A stretch of DNA of 59,271 bases, from contig CM055096.1 of assembly GCA_029204225.1 (NCBI GenBank), positions 2,601,545 through 2,660,815 of the forward strand, written 5' to 3'. Position 1 is the stretch's first letter; every line of letters begins with the position of its first letter. Of this stretch, positions 11,034-21,765 are shown in pieces. The DNA comes from Diphasiastrum complanatum (Eukaryota > Streptophyta > Lycopodiopsida > Lycopodiales > Lycopodiaceae). The notes beneath the pieces are model-generated. The model was not told the DNA's origin and did no database searches. It saw nothing but the letters and a program-made list of their open reading frames with translations. The position numbers and the translations under genes were made by a program.

Positions 11034-12488
11034 CTATGGTAGTATTGTGATGAAGAATTCTCTGCTAGCATATGCATCTAATAGATTTGCATTATCCTTA
11101 TTTCCACTAAGCTCAATATAAGTGGAATATAATGAGTAATGGGAGCTCCTTAAAGGAACATTCCCTTCAGTAAAGCCTAAAATGTTCAAAACATAAGATC
11201 TTTTGACAAAAATGATCTTATTTGTCTTAACAAATTTACGTCCTCCTAGATAAAATGATAAAGTTTTAACTGCCATTATAAGACTCTCCCCAACTGGGCT
11301 CAAGTTGGAATGAGCAATACAGATCTCATTCATCAAGAAATGCCTAAGATAGTGGCCAATCCACTATCCCTCTGGAACGAGAATGCGTGTTGTCTGAAAC
11401 CACCTCGTCTCGTAGCAAAATCATCTATTATGAGAGCATCCTGCAATAAGAAATATGTTAGCAAAAACACATTCAATGATTGAAAACATTCAAATGCAAG
11501 GAAGATTAAACACTTACACATTCTTCATCATCATCAGCAACCAGATCATGATGATCAATATAATGACCACGTATTGAAGTGGAATCATTAGTGAAGTGCA
11601 TTAATGATGGACGAGGGAAGCCCATCTGGGATTGAAATGCCGTGAATTCTTCATCGGATGGTCTGCCTCTCCCATCCTCAGCTATATTTGATAAAGTCTT
11701 ATTCAGGCATTCTTCATCGGTCATAAGACTCTCCTCATCATCAAAATCAATACCAGCAACACCGTCATATGCCTCGAAATCTACAAAGTCAAAGAATTCA
11801 AAAATTGTGCCGGATAATAAACATTGAATCTCATCCTCACGATAGTCAAAAAAATCACATAAATCAGTAGTAGTAAAATATACATTTGGCCAATGAAAGA
11901 ATCCCGGAGAACATCAGTATTTACATCAATGAAGTCACTTTCTTTATCAGGAGTGTCGATAAGAAAGTGATTGATATCCTTAATGGCTGACTGAACAGAG
12001 GAGGGTGCAAAAGGAGGGTCAACAACAGGAACTTCATCATCATTTCGGATCTAAACTAACAGAAAAAGTACAAAACCACTCTGATATTCAGCCAATCGAC
12101 ATTTCTTGCTGCAATACAGACACATTGAACTACTTTTGAAAAGATCAAACAATTTGGTGAACGTTTTATCCAGTCTATGTCTAAAAGCTGGGAATAAATG
12201 AACAACATCAGTATAATGCATGTACTGGAGTAGACCTATGGAGAAAATAGGCTTGCTAAGTATATCTCTGAATCTGACAATATGTTCATAAAATACGTCA
12301 GAATTTGGTTGTGCAGTCCTGAAAACATGTAGATATGGTTTGAATAAACTGTGGAAGTAGTCTAGGTTTTCAATAATCTCAAATTCACTCAGAAATGAAC
12401 TCAAGCCTGATTCTCGTGAGGATGATGAGTAAGAGGCCATGGCAGTAACGTGAATATCACACTTGTGTGCGCGGGAGAACTGAACCAA
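11034..12488 (-). pseudogene. Unrecognised cassette gene, unit B (fuller 3' end, frame broken)
   Basis: Same gene as 7026-8242 but with the complete second exon: exon 1 12488-11518 and exon 2 11440-11034. Exon 1 has a stop (TAA) near 12054 where unit A reads on, and an ~80-bp deletion near 11885. In exon 2 one G is missing relative to unit A near 11356; without that loss the frame would continue into the 100-residue open segment from 11336 (NEICIAHSNLSP, GGRKFVKTNKIIFVK, VLNILGFTEGNVPLRSSHY). The full protein would be roughly 480 residues. The second exon has a compact alpha/beta look, but I cannot assign a family. It lies tail-to-tail with H3-Ulp1 unit A. Confidence 0.55.
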
Positions 12489-13269
12489 AACTAACTATCA
12501 AAATGGCACAGAAGATGGATATGTACGGCAGAATGATACAAAATATCTCACTTGTGCACGGGTAGGTATAGTTTCAAGGAAACGGACAGCAATGAGCGTG
12601 CACAAAACCGATATGTTGCGAATTTCAAGAACGGAAAAGGTAAAAAATTATTCAATTTTCGTGCCATTTATACTAAATTTTGGCACGTCTAGTCAATGGA
12701 CTTAGGACACGTGTCTACTTTCAATTTGACAACAGGCACAGGCACGTATGAGATGACACCTGCACACGTGTGAAATGACACCTGGACACGTGTCGCGTGT
12801 TCATTCAAGTTCTCATAAACACGTGTTGCTCTCGCATTCGATCGTACAAATCCCACACGTGTAATGTGATAGGGTGACACGTGTCGCTCTCGCATTTGTC
12901 CGTACAACTCCCACACGTGTGACAGGACGTTATTTCGCACGTGCGAACCCCGATATAAAATCACAAATTTTGATGATTTTTTTTTACTATTTTTTTTCGC
13001 TTCGCATATCGCATTTGTGTGCGCCCTTCACAATCAAAGTTCCTCCTACTGCCTTCTATGCGCATAGGTCCGCTCTGCCTACGTGTCACCCCATATTGCA
13101 CTTGTGCGTCTTTCCTCAAATCTAATCGTTCTCTCTAATATTTGGCTCGCATAGGTCCGATATACCGTACATTATGTCCGTACATAGCGGTCCTCTACGA
13201 GTTCTTTATCATCCCTCCCTTCTCATCCTAACCTTCACGCATAAGTCCGCTATCACATAGTTCACACCC
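12489..13269. promoter_or_regulatory. Bidirectional G-box promoter, unit B
   Basis: Copy of the unit A promoter. All eight CACGTG sites are retained between 12708 and 12943, although substitutions and small indels have accumulated elsewhere in the region. Confidence 0.7.
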
Positions 13270-15011
13270 ATGGATAGGAGAAAGCACACAAGGAGGGACT
13301 TCTTCTCTCCTGGCTCATCCTCATCTCCTGCGGTTGCCATCACACCACCTGCTAGACCTAGAACGTGCAACCGTAGCAGGTGGCTCTCTGAGATATGCAA
13401 GTATCAGAGGTCAACAGCTTTGTTGATCCCAAGAGCTCCATTCTACCGTGTTGTCCGGAACATAACAAGAAATGATCTTGGATAGCACGTTAGATTCACA
13501 CCGAGTGCTCTTCAGTGTCTTCAGGAGGCTATTGAAGATTATATTAGCCTTTTTTTTGAGGATTCCTTTTTGCTTGTCATCCATACCAAGAGGGTTACCA
13601 TAATGCCCAAGTATTTTCAGCTTATGATTAGAATGAGCGATAGGTACTGTAGGTTATATGTATCTCAGCCTGTTGCTGCTAGACCAACTCCTGTAGATAG
13701 GACTAATCTTCCTAGGAAGCAGACAACCCCCAAGCATGGTCCTAAGAAAGTGAAGCCTAACCCTTCAGATTCTGTGAAGCCTATCCCAGAATCCATTGTA
13801 GATAACGATGTTGTTGATAATGTTGTAAATATAGCTACCTCTATTTTGGATACTCCTATAATTGTTGTAGATACTACACATCCACCTCCTCCTCCTCCTC
13901 CCAATTTTTATGCATATATATATTTGGATGATTATCTTAAATTTGAGAAAGACATATCGGATGTTATAGATACAATTGGTACTCCTTTTTGTTTTAGACT
14001 AGATGAACTTGATTTTAGTATTAATTTTAGAGTTCTAGATTGCCTGGATCTCAAAGACAGACATGCTTCTATCAGTGATCCTGTGATAGAGTCCGGGCTT
14101 ACACTCTTGCAATATGACATTGCAAGAGATTCATCGAATGAGTTGATGGTGCAGAGTAACTTCCTGCTTTAGGCCTTCAAGGAGAACAATGACACATTGT
14201 CACAGTGTCTGACAAGTGGATTCACACCAGCAACAAAGTCTCTGCTCATACCTTATTATATGAAGTAAGTTATATTAAATGCTTCTTGCTGTTTTATGCA
14301 TTAACATTGGCATTGTCAATGAAAATAGTTCTCAGAATTGCAACTAAAGAAAATTCACTCTTATTTTGCAGTGACCACTGGAGTTTAAACCTGATCTCTA
14401 TTAAGAGATTTGTAAATAATATTCTTAAATGTTTTTGTGTCAAGATGAATTTGATGAGAAATACGCATAAGGATGTAGATATATACATTCCATATCGAAG
14501 TAAATATATTCATACATACGTTCTCCATTCCGTGGACTGGCAGATCGTCAGCTTGGAGGTAAACTCTGTCTTTCTTAATAGCATTTCGAAATCAATATTC
14601 TAATGAAATATTTTCAATCTAATTCATTCTGTTTCATAACTGATTTCTTGTGTGCTGAATTATTTTGCAATCACCCCAGCAAAATGATTCATTCAGTTGT
14701 GGGTGGTACACATTGTACAATGCCAAGTTGTTTTTTGAGTGGTTCATCCTTCAACAAGATGTTGATATTTCTAAGGTAATAAATTCTGTTTATTCTTATT
14801 TAGGAATCATGATTAGTTTTCTATTCTGGTGATGTTATTGGCCATACTAATACATGAATGTTCTATTTTGTAGTTTACACTTCCTGAGTACACATCAAGC
14901 CAGGTGTACATATTTAGACAATAAATTTATCTGAGTATACTGGCTAGGGCAAGGCTACAGCTTTCCATTATTGATGATGGTGCAATGGATGATGTAGTTG
15001 TACTAAATTAA
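13270..15011 (+). pseudogene. Histone H3-like domain fused to Ulp1/C48-like protease, unit B
   Basis: Exons 13270-14264, 14372-14558, 14680-14775 and 14874-15011 mirror unit A with the same splice sites and phases. The H3-like part shares the TAG at codon 72 (13483), but the two stops private to unit A are sense codons here (CAG and GAA). Unit B instead has its own stops: TAG 14170 in the protease part and TAA 14922 in the last exon. DHWSL and QNDSFSCG are intact. So the codon-72 stop probably predates duplication and the others followed it. No transposase is encoded. A transduplicated host Ulp1 gene, as known from Mutator-like elements, is an alternative for the protease half but does not explain the histone half. 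Confidence 0.75.
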
Positions 15012-15204
15012 GATAAAAAAAAATATAGATAGCATAGAACAAAAATACATGTATAGACTTCATAGAAAAATATACATTGATATCAAATGTTGCTCCAGTT
15101 TATGAATTTGGGAGCACAAAATACATGTATAGATGCCCAACATGGGCTTTCATTTATTGAATGAAAGAGTGTATACACAGATTTTTACTAAAGTTTATTT
15201 AAAA

Positions 15205-16572
15205 CTATTGTTCTCCCACAATGGTGATTGTTGTAGGTAGATCTTTGCAGCACTTTATCAGCTCCTGTCTTTTTCACATCTGTGACATGGCAAATATTAG
15301 TGAATGTGCAATTGTAAATGATGACATTTTTTATTATTTTGTTCTATTTGATTGGCAATAAACATAAAGTACTTACGAGTCTTTCGTTTATGATAAATTT
15401 GAAATATGTTGGTAAATTGGTTTTTAATAGCATCAGCTCTGTTATGATAAAATCAAGCTTCCAGTGCTCTTCCACCTCAACCATAGTCAAATATTCCTCA
15501 TTGTAGATAATTCTTATCTCCATTCGGTTTGTATGACCATTTAGTTCAAAGTCTTGATCCAGTGGTAGCCATGTACCTTCAATTTTCTTGTATCTCTGGT
15601 AGCTAAATGTGAGACTGAGCATTTGCTTTTCGATATGATAACGAAAGATTATTGAGGACTTTTTAATCCTGCATTCTATGTCATTATTTGTTTTACTATC
15701 CCAGCCTTGATCCATGAGATCTGACAAAGTCTCATCTGATAAATCCTTACAAACAAATAAAGTTGGTGTCCTACGAACACTAGCACTCGAGAAAAAATCA
15801 ACAAATGTATGCAATGAGATAAACCAACTTAGGTGACCATTTTTGAGCCTGTGCTTATCTTCAGCATTTTTAATATCAATGAGTAGCTTGCATCTCAAGG
15901 ATTCAAAAACAATGCTGTCAGGAGTAGGCCAATCATCACTTTGAAAACTAGGCAATGGAATTGCTTCAAGCTTGCCAAAACCTCCATCTGTTTGTGGCAT
16001 ATATAAAGATTCATAAAAATAGATACCACAATCTGCAAGTTCCTTTGGACTTCTTCCTCTGTATTGCAGCTTTCCAACATCAGAGTGAATCACATCTAAT
16101 ATTTCTGCAAGTGATTGTGCGGGCTCTCATTCACTTATCCATGATGGATGTAAATCTGAAAGAAAAAAACAATGTTGAAGCATTTAAATCATAATCTGAA
16201 GAGCATCAATAAAGAAAATCACCTATGAATGTTGTAGAGTGCATATGTTTTGATATACTTACAATTACATTTTTGATGATCATGAGGATTGATATCATGT
16301 ACTTTGATTTGTGAATGCATATATACATGTTGCACTAAGACTTCTGATATCGATTGACCTCCCGGGGTAGTCTTAAACTCCAAAATTTTTGCTTTCCAAT
16401 AAGATTTGTAAGTCATTTTTGCTCTTTTCTTTTGTCGAAAATTGCCCTTTGATGATGGATGCAGCAATACCCATGAGTTCTTCGTATATTTTGTTGGCTT
16501 CCAGTTATCAGCTTCATCTTTCTTATTTTAAAGAATCACATAATCGATTGTAGATCTGGGTCTCCTTGCCAT
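15205..16572 (-). pseudogene. Three-exon gene with BAH-like N-terminal region
   Basis: Exons 16572-16263, 16155-15377 and 15264-15205 join in phase with canonical GT-AG borders to a 383-codon frame ending ITIVGEQ-stop. Residues ~30-105 (SWVLLHP, MTYKSYWKAKILEFKTTPGG, EVLVQHVYMHSQI) resemble a BAH domain, a chromatin reader fold, but only by pattern. The remaining ~270 residues are unrecognised. Two in-frame stops, TAA at codon 15 and TGA early in exon 2, break it. The gene runs tail-to-tail with H3-Ulp1 unit B, about 190 bp between stops, and upstream there is a cluster of ACAGTTA-type motifs. Confidence 0.5.
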
Positions 16573-16856
16573 TGCTATTTTCAAAGCTTAGGCGCCAAAA
16601 ATCTCTCTGATATGTTAATCTTAATTTTTCGTATCACATTTAATCCAATGTGAATGCCAACATAGTCACAGTTACTGCGTATACCATATTTTATGTAACT
16701 GTACATACTATATTTCTATAACTGTAACTAGTATAGTTAGAAAATTTCACTATACTAACCAGCATAGTAAAGTAAATTTAACTTGAGGTAATGACGTCAG
16801 GCAGATTAGCACGGGTCGGGCAGGAAGAAGAAACCAATGGGATACGTCTATGATGC
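16573..16856. promoter_or_regulatory. Region upstream of BAH-like gene with repeated TAACTGT motifs
   Basis: Between about 16660 and 16760 short variants of ACAGTTA/TAACTGT and AACTATA/TATAGTT recur several times, like subterminal repeats of a DNA transposon or a motif-rich promoter. No terminal inverted repeat could be proven. Confidence 0.35.
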
Positions 16857-17034
16857 CCGGACACAAATTTCAAAGTTTTCTATATTGCATTCTTATTTTT
16901 TAGTTAATTTGAACTACGTTATGTAGATTTCAAATCTGTGCATTTTGATTGGGCCTGGTGACAGTCGAAACTAAAGAAAAAAAATAAAAGTATCTTTACA
17001 AAGGGTCTTTTTGATATTGAGAACTCCTCTAATG
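16857..17034. mobile_element. CATTAGAGG-element end fragment (left arm)
   Basis: The last bases read CTCCTCTAATG, the terminus of the small element at 28033-28409, followed inward by GGGTCTTTTTGATATTGAG. The other terminus is missing; the left edge coincides with the palindrome boundary. Confidence 0.6.
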
Positions 17035-17040
17035 TGCCCA

Positions 17041-17460
17041 TCAGCTCCATATTTGATCTTTATTTTTTGATATAGCTTCCATTTTTGTTTCCATAGCTTC
17101 ACGCCACTCCTCGTGCTCCTTTGCTTTATCAAAAGTTTTTGGTTCTTGAGCCTTGAGCACAGAACCCATTAGGGCTAGATTCATCTCTAATCTTGCAGGA
17201 GGTTTTCGATTTCTACTTGATCTTCTAAGCTCTCCCTGCTCACTAGATTTGGGAGTATCTCCCTTCTTTGCACCATCTGTGACTGATAAGTACCATTTAG
17301 GTACTCTCTTGGGAATTTCAACATCAGGCTTGCCTTTGTCCAATGGATTTTCTATATCAAAATCCACTTCCTTCTTGACCTGTACTTTCGCTCCCTCATC
17401 AAAAGGTTTAGTGATTCCTTCAGATTATTCACCTCGGCCCATCTCGTCAAATGTAAACAT
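17041..17460 (-). pseudogene. Copia polyprotein fragment between integrase and RT
   Basis: The minus strand encodes a segment with GELRRSSRNRKPPARL and a downstream EPKTFDKAKEHEEWREAM...DQIWS. This is the linker of copia pol just before reverse transcriptase. It ends where the CATTAGAGG element begins and has one stop upstream (E-stop-SEG). A near-identical copy is at 30450-30869. Confidence 0.85.
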
Positions 17461-17490
17461 CCCTAGAAATTACAAGTTTATGTGCATTTG

Positions 17491-18760
17491 TGTGATGCCA
17501 ACTTATTGTTAAAAGTTGAATATCAACATAAATATGGCATGATATACTCGAAAATGAAGATATGAGTTGGTTAAAGTATAAATCAAGAAGAGGCCTAAAG
17601 TCATTTTTTGGGAGTATATATCCTAAGTACTTGCCTTGTAATTAAGGGCAAGACCGTTAACAAGAAATACATTACCTTGGATAACCTTTACTAGGTCGTC
17701 CACATGAAACGACTAGATATGAAAAGACATGTTAAACCAGAGTAACTTTAACTCGTAGTTAAGTATACCTTTCATGGTATAATTGAATGTATTTTCAGTC
17801 TAATTGTTAACTAGACCCTTTCGCGGGAGCGATGCACTTGTTGTTTTAGAGGTGTGTTTGTTTGCCCCATAGAACATATATTGATCTCACACTTCAGTCT
17901 CGAGTATTGAGAGAGAAGAGTTTATGCAAATGTAAGAGATTGAAAAAGTGAATAGAGTTTTGTGAGTTATTCTCTCTTATCTCTGTTCTCCGCACTGCTG
18001 AGTGTGAGTGATCTTGAGTATGCTAACAATCTCTAACGCATTACATGAATTACTCTCTGATCAGACAGACTCTCTAGTGCATTACAGTCGTTTGCTGTGT
18101 ATCCGTAAAGCATGCTCTAAAGAACTGTCTTAAAACTATCTTATTCGTCTGTCGCGAATACTTTCTTTTCGGCACTCGAATAACGACTACCTTTGGTACA
18201 GTCTAGCATGATCATTGAATAAATCTGTATGTATACATATGAGATGACAGTCCCTGTCTGAAGAATTGAGTCTTTGATATGTTTTCCTGAATGTCATTGA
18301 CATAAGTTTCTAATGTGCTCTAAAACCATTTGTGTTGTTTAACCATTAATTTGGACTTTAGTTGATGAGGACTTCTGTCTAGAAATGAATAGTTCACGAA
18401 TGTGATTTATTAATTGTTTGTACAGACGTGAATACATCGAACATTTCTCAACTCTCTGTTGACACCTTAATCAGCCAGAGTGTAGTACTGTTGTACTACT
18501 CTGATAACATCTCATCTGTAGAACGCGTTTCATTTGATTCAATAGAGGCAAGATTGTTGTTCTGAAAATTATCAACCACACACCCAGATATAAGTCATAC
18601 TGGTTATTTTTTAATGTCTGTTGACAACCAGAATAACACTCGACACCACATGTCATAAATTGTACCAAAAACATAACTTTCTAACACTGTCCTCTATGGA
18701 AACAACATTATTTGCTACAAAATATATATTAACCTTGTTGGTATAGTACGACATATACCA
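17491..18760 (+). repeat. Gypsy-type LTR (left arm)
   Basis: About 1.27 kb running from TGTGATGCCA to TATACCA, directly before a tRNA-Asp-type primer binding site and a gag gene. The same LTR is at 29150-30419 (inverted), and an internally deleted copy is at 31691-32538. Confidence 0.8.
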
Positions 18761-18765
18761 ATTTT

Positions 18766-18783
18766 TGGCGTCGTTGTCGGGGA
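18766..18783 (+). other. Retrotransposon primer binding site
   Basis: TGGCGTCGTTGTCGGGGA is close to the complement of the plant tRNA-Asp 3' end, as used by Athila/Tat-type gypsy elements. It starts 6 bp after the LTR end. The inverted partner is at 29127-29144. Confidence 0.8.
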
Positions 18784-18835
18784 TAGTTTAGGAAAGCTAT
18801 AAGAAATATGAAAAATCCATCTCCATCTCTAGTGT

Positions 18836-20218
18836 ATGTCAAATAGAGAATCCAGATTAGAACGATACCGTAAGCTTAGAGAGGAATTTTTACGAAGACA
18901 AAGTGAGAATACTCGTCGAAGAAATCTAGACGAAATCACTGCCCAACTACTTGAACTCCTAATTAGCTTTGGTATGGAGGGCCCTGCTGCATGTTTCACT
19001 TCTATATCAAAAATTAAATACGATTATCTTAAAGGGACTTATTCCGACGATGTAGATAGCTATGTCTCACAATTCGAGTCAATCGCTAATGTGAATAACG
19101 AAGGTACTGACGTAGAAAAACTACGAATCTTCCTTGGTTTGCTAAGAAAGCAGGCGCACATTTGGTATAGTCACATTGAACTAGGCCGTGTAGGAACCTG
19201 GTACCTACTGAAAGATGCATTTCTGTACCAGTTTAGAGAAATTGGTTACAAATCAAAAATTCTTGGACGTCTGAACAATGGTCAGAAGAAGAGTAAAGAA
19301 TCCCTTCGCAAATATACACGAAAGGTTAAAAATCTCATAGGAAAACTAACCGGTGTATATCCCGTTGATATGCAGATCGAATGGTTTTTGGCTGGTTTAC
19401 CGCCAAAGATTGATCGGTATTGTAGACAAGGGGGCATCACCTCCTTAGCAACAATAATAGCTAGTGCCAAAAATTTCGAGACCTCAAAACTAGCACGAAA
19501 ACGACGATCAACTAAGAAATCTCGAAAGTCAAAGACTTATTCTAGTGACAACGATGATGATTCAGATTCAGACTCAAGTACCAGTTCCTCAAGTTCGGAA
19601 TCTGAAAGCAGCGATTCATCAGAATCAGAAGCTAACAAAGGAGAGAGAAAGAATAAACGACGATCCAAACGAAAGGACAACACGAAAGTTGTCGAGGATA
19701 ACTTGTCAACTTCTAAAGATGAAAAGCTTTGGAAGAGTAATATGGTTGACCTTAATAAAAAGTTTAATGACTTGAAAGTACAGATCTCTGAAGTTGTAGA
19801 TAAAAGACCGAAAGTGTCTTCTTCCAACTCAGGAATGTGGTGTATGAAATGTGGAACTTCAAGACACACCAAGGAGCACTGCACAATTGTGAATGTCAAA
19901 TATATTGAAGATCCTGCCCAGGAGGTACTTTATATTTTTCAAAATGATGCGACTACTAACTATGTTCAGGGTACTGCAGCATCAGCCCAGCAGGACAGAC
20001 CCAAGCCCGCACCAAGAAGGCATAAAACTCCTGAATTTGTTGGACTAGTGAAGTCTCAAACCGCTGCTAAACCAGTATCGGGCAACTGCTATAACTGTGA
20101 AGAGCCGGGACATTTTTCACCTGACTGTCCTCAACCGCAAACGCCGATTGGTTATGTACCATTATGCTCGAATTGCAGAGAGCCTGGTCACAAGTATTCT
20201 TATTGTCATCAGCCATGA
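18836..20218 (+). CDS. Gypsy retrotransposon gag protein
   Basis: A 460-codon open frame starting 53 bp behind the primer binding site. Residues ~60-215 match the retrotransposon gag (capsid-like) region by pattern (YLKGTYSDDVDSYVSQFESI, KLRIFLGLLRKQAHIWY, WYLLKDAFLYQF). A Lys/Ser/Asp-rich tract follows at ~225-290. Three CCHC zinc knuckles lie at the C-terminal side: CMKCGTSRHTKEHC, CYNCEEPGHFSPDC and CSNCREPGHKYSYC. Gag packages element RNA in cytoplasmic particles. The stop at 20216 is followed in the same frame by further coding-like sequence (KYQYVAIPSAADSK), so it may be a premature stop within gag-pol. No RT or integrase follows, so the element is truncated and non-autonomous. Confidence 0.9.
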   Translation: MSNRESRLERYRKLREEFLRRQSENTRRRNLDEITAQLLELLISFGMEGPAACFTSISKIKYDYLKGTYSDDVDSYVSQFESIANVNNEGTDVEKLRIFLGLLRKQAHIWYSHIELGRVGTWYLLKDAFLYQFREIGYKSKILGRLNNGQKKSKESLRKYTRKVKNLIGKLTGVYPVDMQIEWFLAGLPPKIDRYCRQGGITSLATIIASAKNFETSKLARKRRSTKKSRKSKTYSSDNDDDSDSDSSTSSSSSESESSDSSESEANKGERKNKRRSKRKDNTKVVEDNLSTSKDEKLWKSNMVDLNKKFNDLKVQISEVVDKRPKVSSSNSGMWCMKCGTSRHTKEHCTIVNVKYIEDPAQEVLYIFQNDATTNYVQGTAASAQQDRPKPAPRRHKTPEFVGLVKSQTAAKPVSGNCYNCEEPGHFSPDCPQPQTPIGYVPLCSNCREPGHKYSYCHQP

Positions 20219-21077
20219 CCCAAATATCAGTATGTAGCAATACCATCTGCTGCAGACTCGAAAGCGAAAGCTTCGACTGATGCTGTTGTGCAGAGAATTG
20301 ATGTAATTGAAGAAAAATTGGGAAAGACAAAAGATCAGTCCTGGCCAAGTGACGTGGAGAAATTATTCAAATTCATAACGAGAAGCAAAAGCTCCTTGAA
20401 ACCTGACCAGAAATATTCGACCAAGCTTCGAAAATCCTTGAAGAAGAAATATTCTGACTAAGGAAGATCTTAAAGATGACCGCGATGCTGCGAAGTTATT
20501 TGCAAAAGATATCTCATCAGAGGCAAAAGAAATTATCAACACTAGACTTCAGTCAGTTGTTGCAGAGAAGGTGGTCATTTTTGAGGAAGGGCACGATGAA
20601 ATCACGAAGATGAAATCGTCTAGTGCTGTTATTGATAAGCTAATCTCGAAATCGAAGACAAAGGATTATGACATCATGACTGATATTGGATCGCTTTGTC
20701 CGAACATTACTTTTGAGCAGCTGCTGACAGATAACACTTATTACAAAAAGCAACTGAAAGGTCTTTCTGCACTGAAAAAAAAGAAAAAAATTTCTTTGCC
20801 AGATGCCGGTGTTCTGTCTATTGATTTAGGTGATCTTGGTGCACCTGAAATTGATATTACCATTGCGGGATGCCTGATTGAAAAAGTTCCAATTGACTCT
20901 GGTTCTAGCGTGAATATAATAACAAAAGACACAGCTCATGCTTTGGGACTGACTGACATTCAACCGACACAACGAAACATCAAGTTTTCGACACGACAAA
21001 AACCTGTTGGAGAACTAAAGGATGTCACTGTTTACATTCAAGCCAAGGGCCTATCGTTTGGGAATGCCAAAATTTGA
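20219..21077 (+). pseudogene. Gypsy aspartic protease region
   Basis: Coding-like sequence continues after the gag stop, is broken near 20460, and reopens as a 168-codon frame at 20571-21077. This frame contains the aspartic protease active site in PIDSGSSVNIITKD (near 20890-20930). The polyprotein breaks off at 21077, where unrelated repeat sequence begins. The palindrome's other arm lacks this part. Confidence 0.8.
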
Positions 21078-21089
21078 TGCTGTGTAAAT

Positions 21090-21420
21090 TCTTTTCTTAT
21101 CACCCAACATGGCTCATCAAGTTATTAGACTCAACTAGTTTCAAATCTAGTATATTTTGTTGCACCAGTTATTGTTGACATTTGATCCCTATCACATCAG
21201 ATAGCTCAAATTTGCTATCTACCACCTTTATCACTCGAGATTGTCTATTGAGTGACGAAACCAATAGAATAGTGACTTCAAGACATTGAAATAGCTCGAA
21301 TTTGGTACCTATCACTTGGAATAGCTCAAATTCGATGCCTAAAGTGTGATTTTGATGTTGATCACTCGACATGGCTGATCAAGGGATTAGACTCAACTAG
21401 TTTCGAATCTAGTAAGAATG
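21090..21420. repeat. Outlying block of the GATAGCTCAA satellite-like repeat
   Basis: Several copies of the TCACTYGAGATAGCTCAAATT-type motif (e.g. TAGCTCAAATT near 21201 and 21310) and a CAAGTTATTAGACTCAACTAG/CAAGGGATTAGACTCAACTAG pair. Same family as the field at 40.7-51.7 kb. Confidence 0.6.
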
Positions 21421-21454
21421 AGATCTAATGACTTAGAAGATCTAGTAGAAGAGT

Positions 21455-21670
21455 TAACAAATGGTTGCTTGCGAGCCTTTGAGAATAACCTCCTTTGCTT
21501 AAATCCGTTTACAATGCAAGTATCATAATAGAGCAAACACCTTCTTTAATGTGAACATCTAAACCACTATCCATTAGTTGCCCAACACCAATCAAGCTCC
21601 TAGTAAGATTAGAAACATAGAGTACATTTTCTATATCCAATCTTTAGAGGATCCAAGACTTAAAGAGATT
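21455..21670 (-). pseudogene. Copia pre-integrase region remnant
   Basis: The minus strand reads IENVLYVSNLTRSLIGVGQL and then MDSGLDVHIKEGVC, the conserved segment between copia protease and integrase. It is short, with a stop downstream, and is flanked by unidentified sequence. Confidence 0.75.
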
Positions 21671-21765
21671 GTTCCCACTCAATCTATTCTACATTCTTGA
21701 TCACTTGCTGTTAGAATAGACTTTTTACAACCTAAAAAAGGTACAAGAGTTGAGAAGAATTTCAG

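Larger units (their letters stand above)
11346..15199. repeat. Cassette unit B of the tandem duplication
   Basis: Second copy of the 7026-10972 unit, in the same orientation and slightly shorter, because of an ~80-bp deletion in the minus gene and a 12-bp difference in the linker of H3-Ulp1. Its minus-strand gene continues leftwards to 11034, where unit A is truncated. On the right it abuts the 3' end of the BAH-like gene. Confidence 0.95.

Noticed and set aside
7026-16856. Endogenous giant-virus segment (histone plus protease genes)
   Set aside because: Canonical spliceosomal introns in all three genes and no viral hallmark gene such as capsid, polymerase or packaging ATPase.
18471-18674. 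67-codon frame conserved in both arms of palindrome 1
   Set aside because: It lies inside the LTR, and its conservation is explained by the recent inverted duplication.
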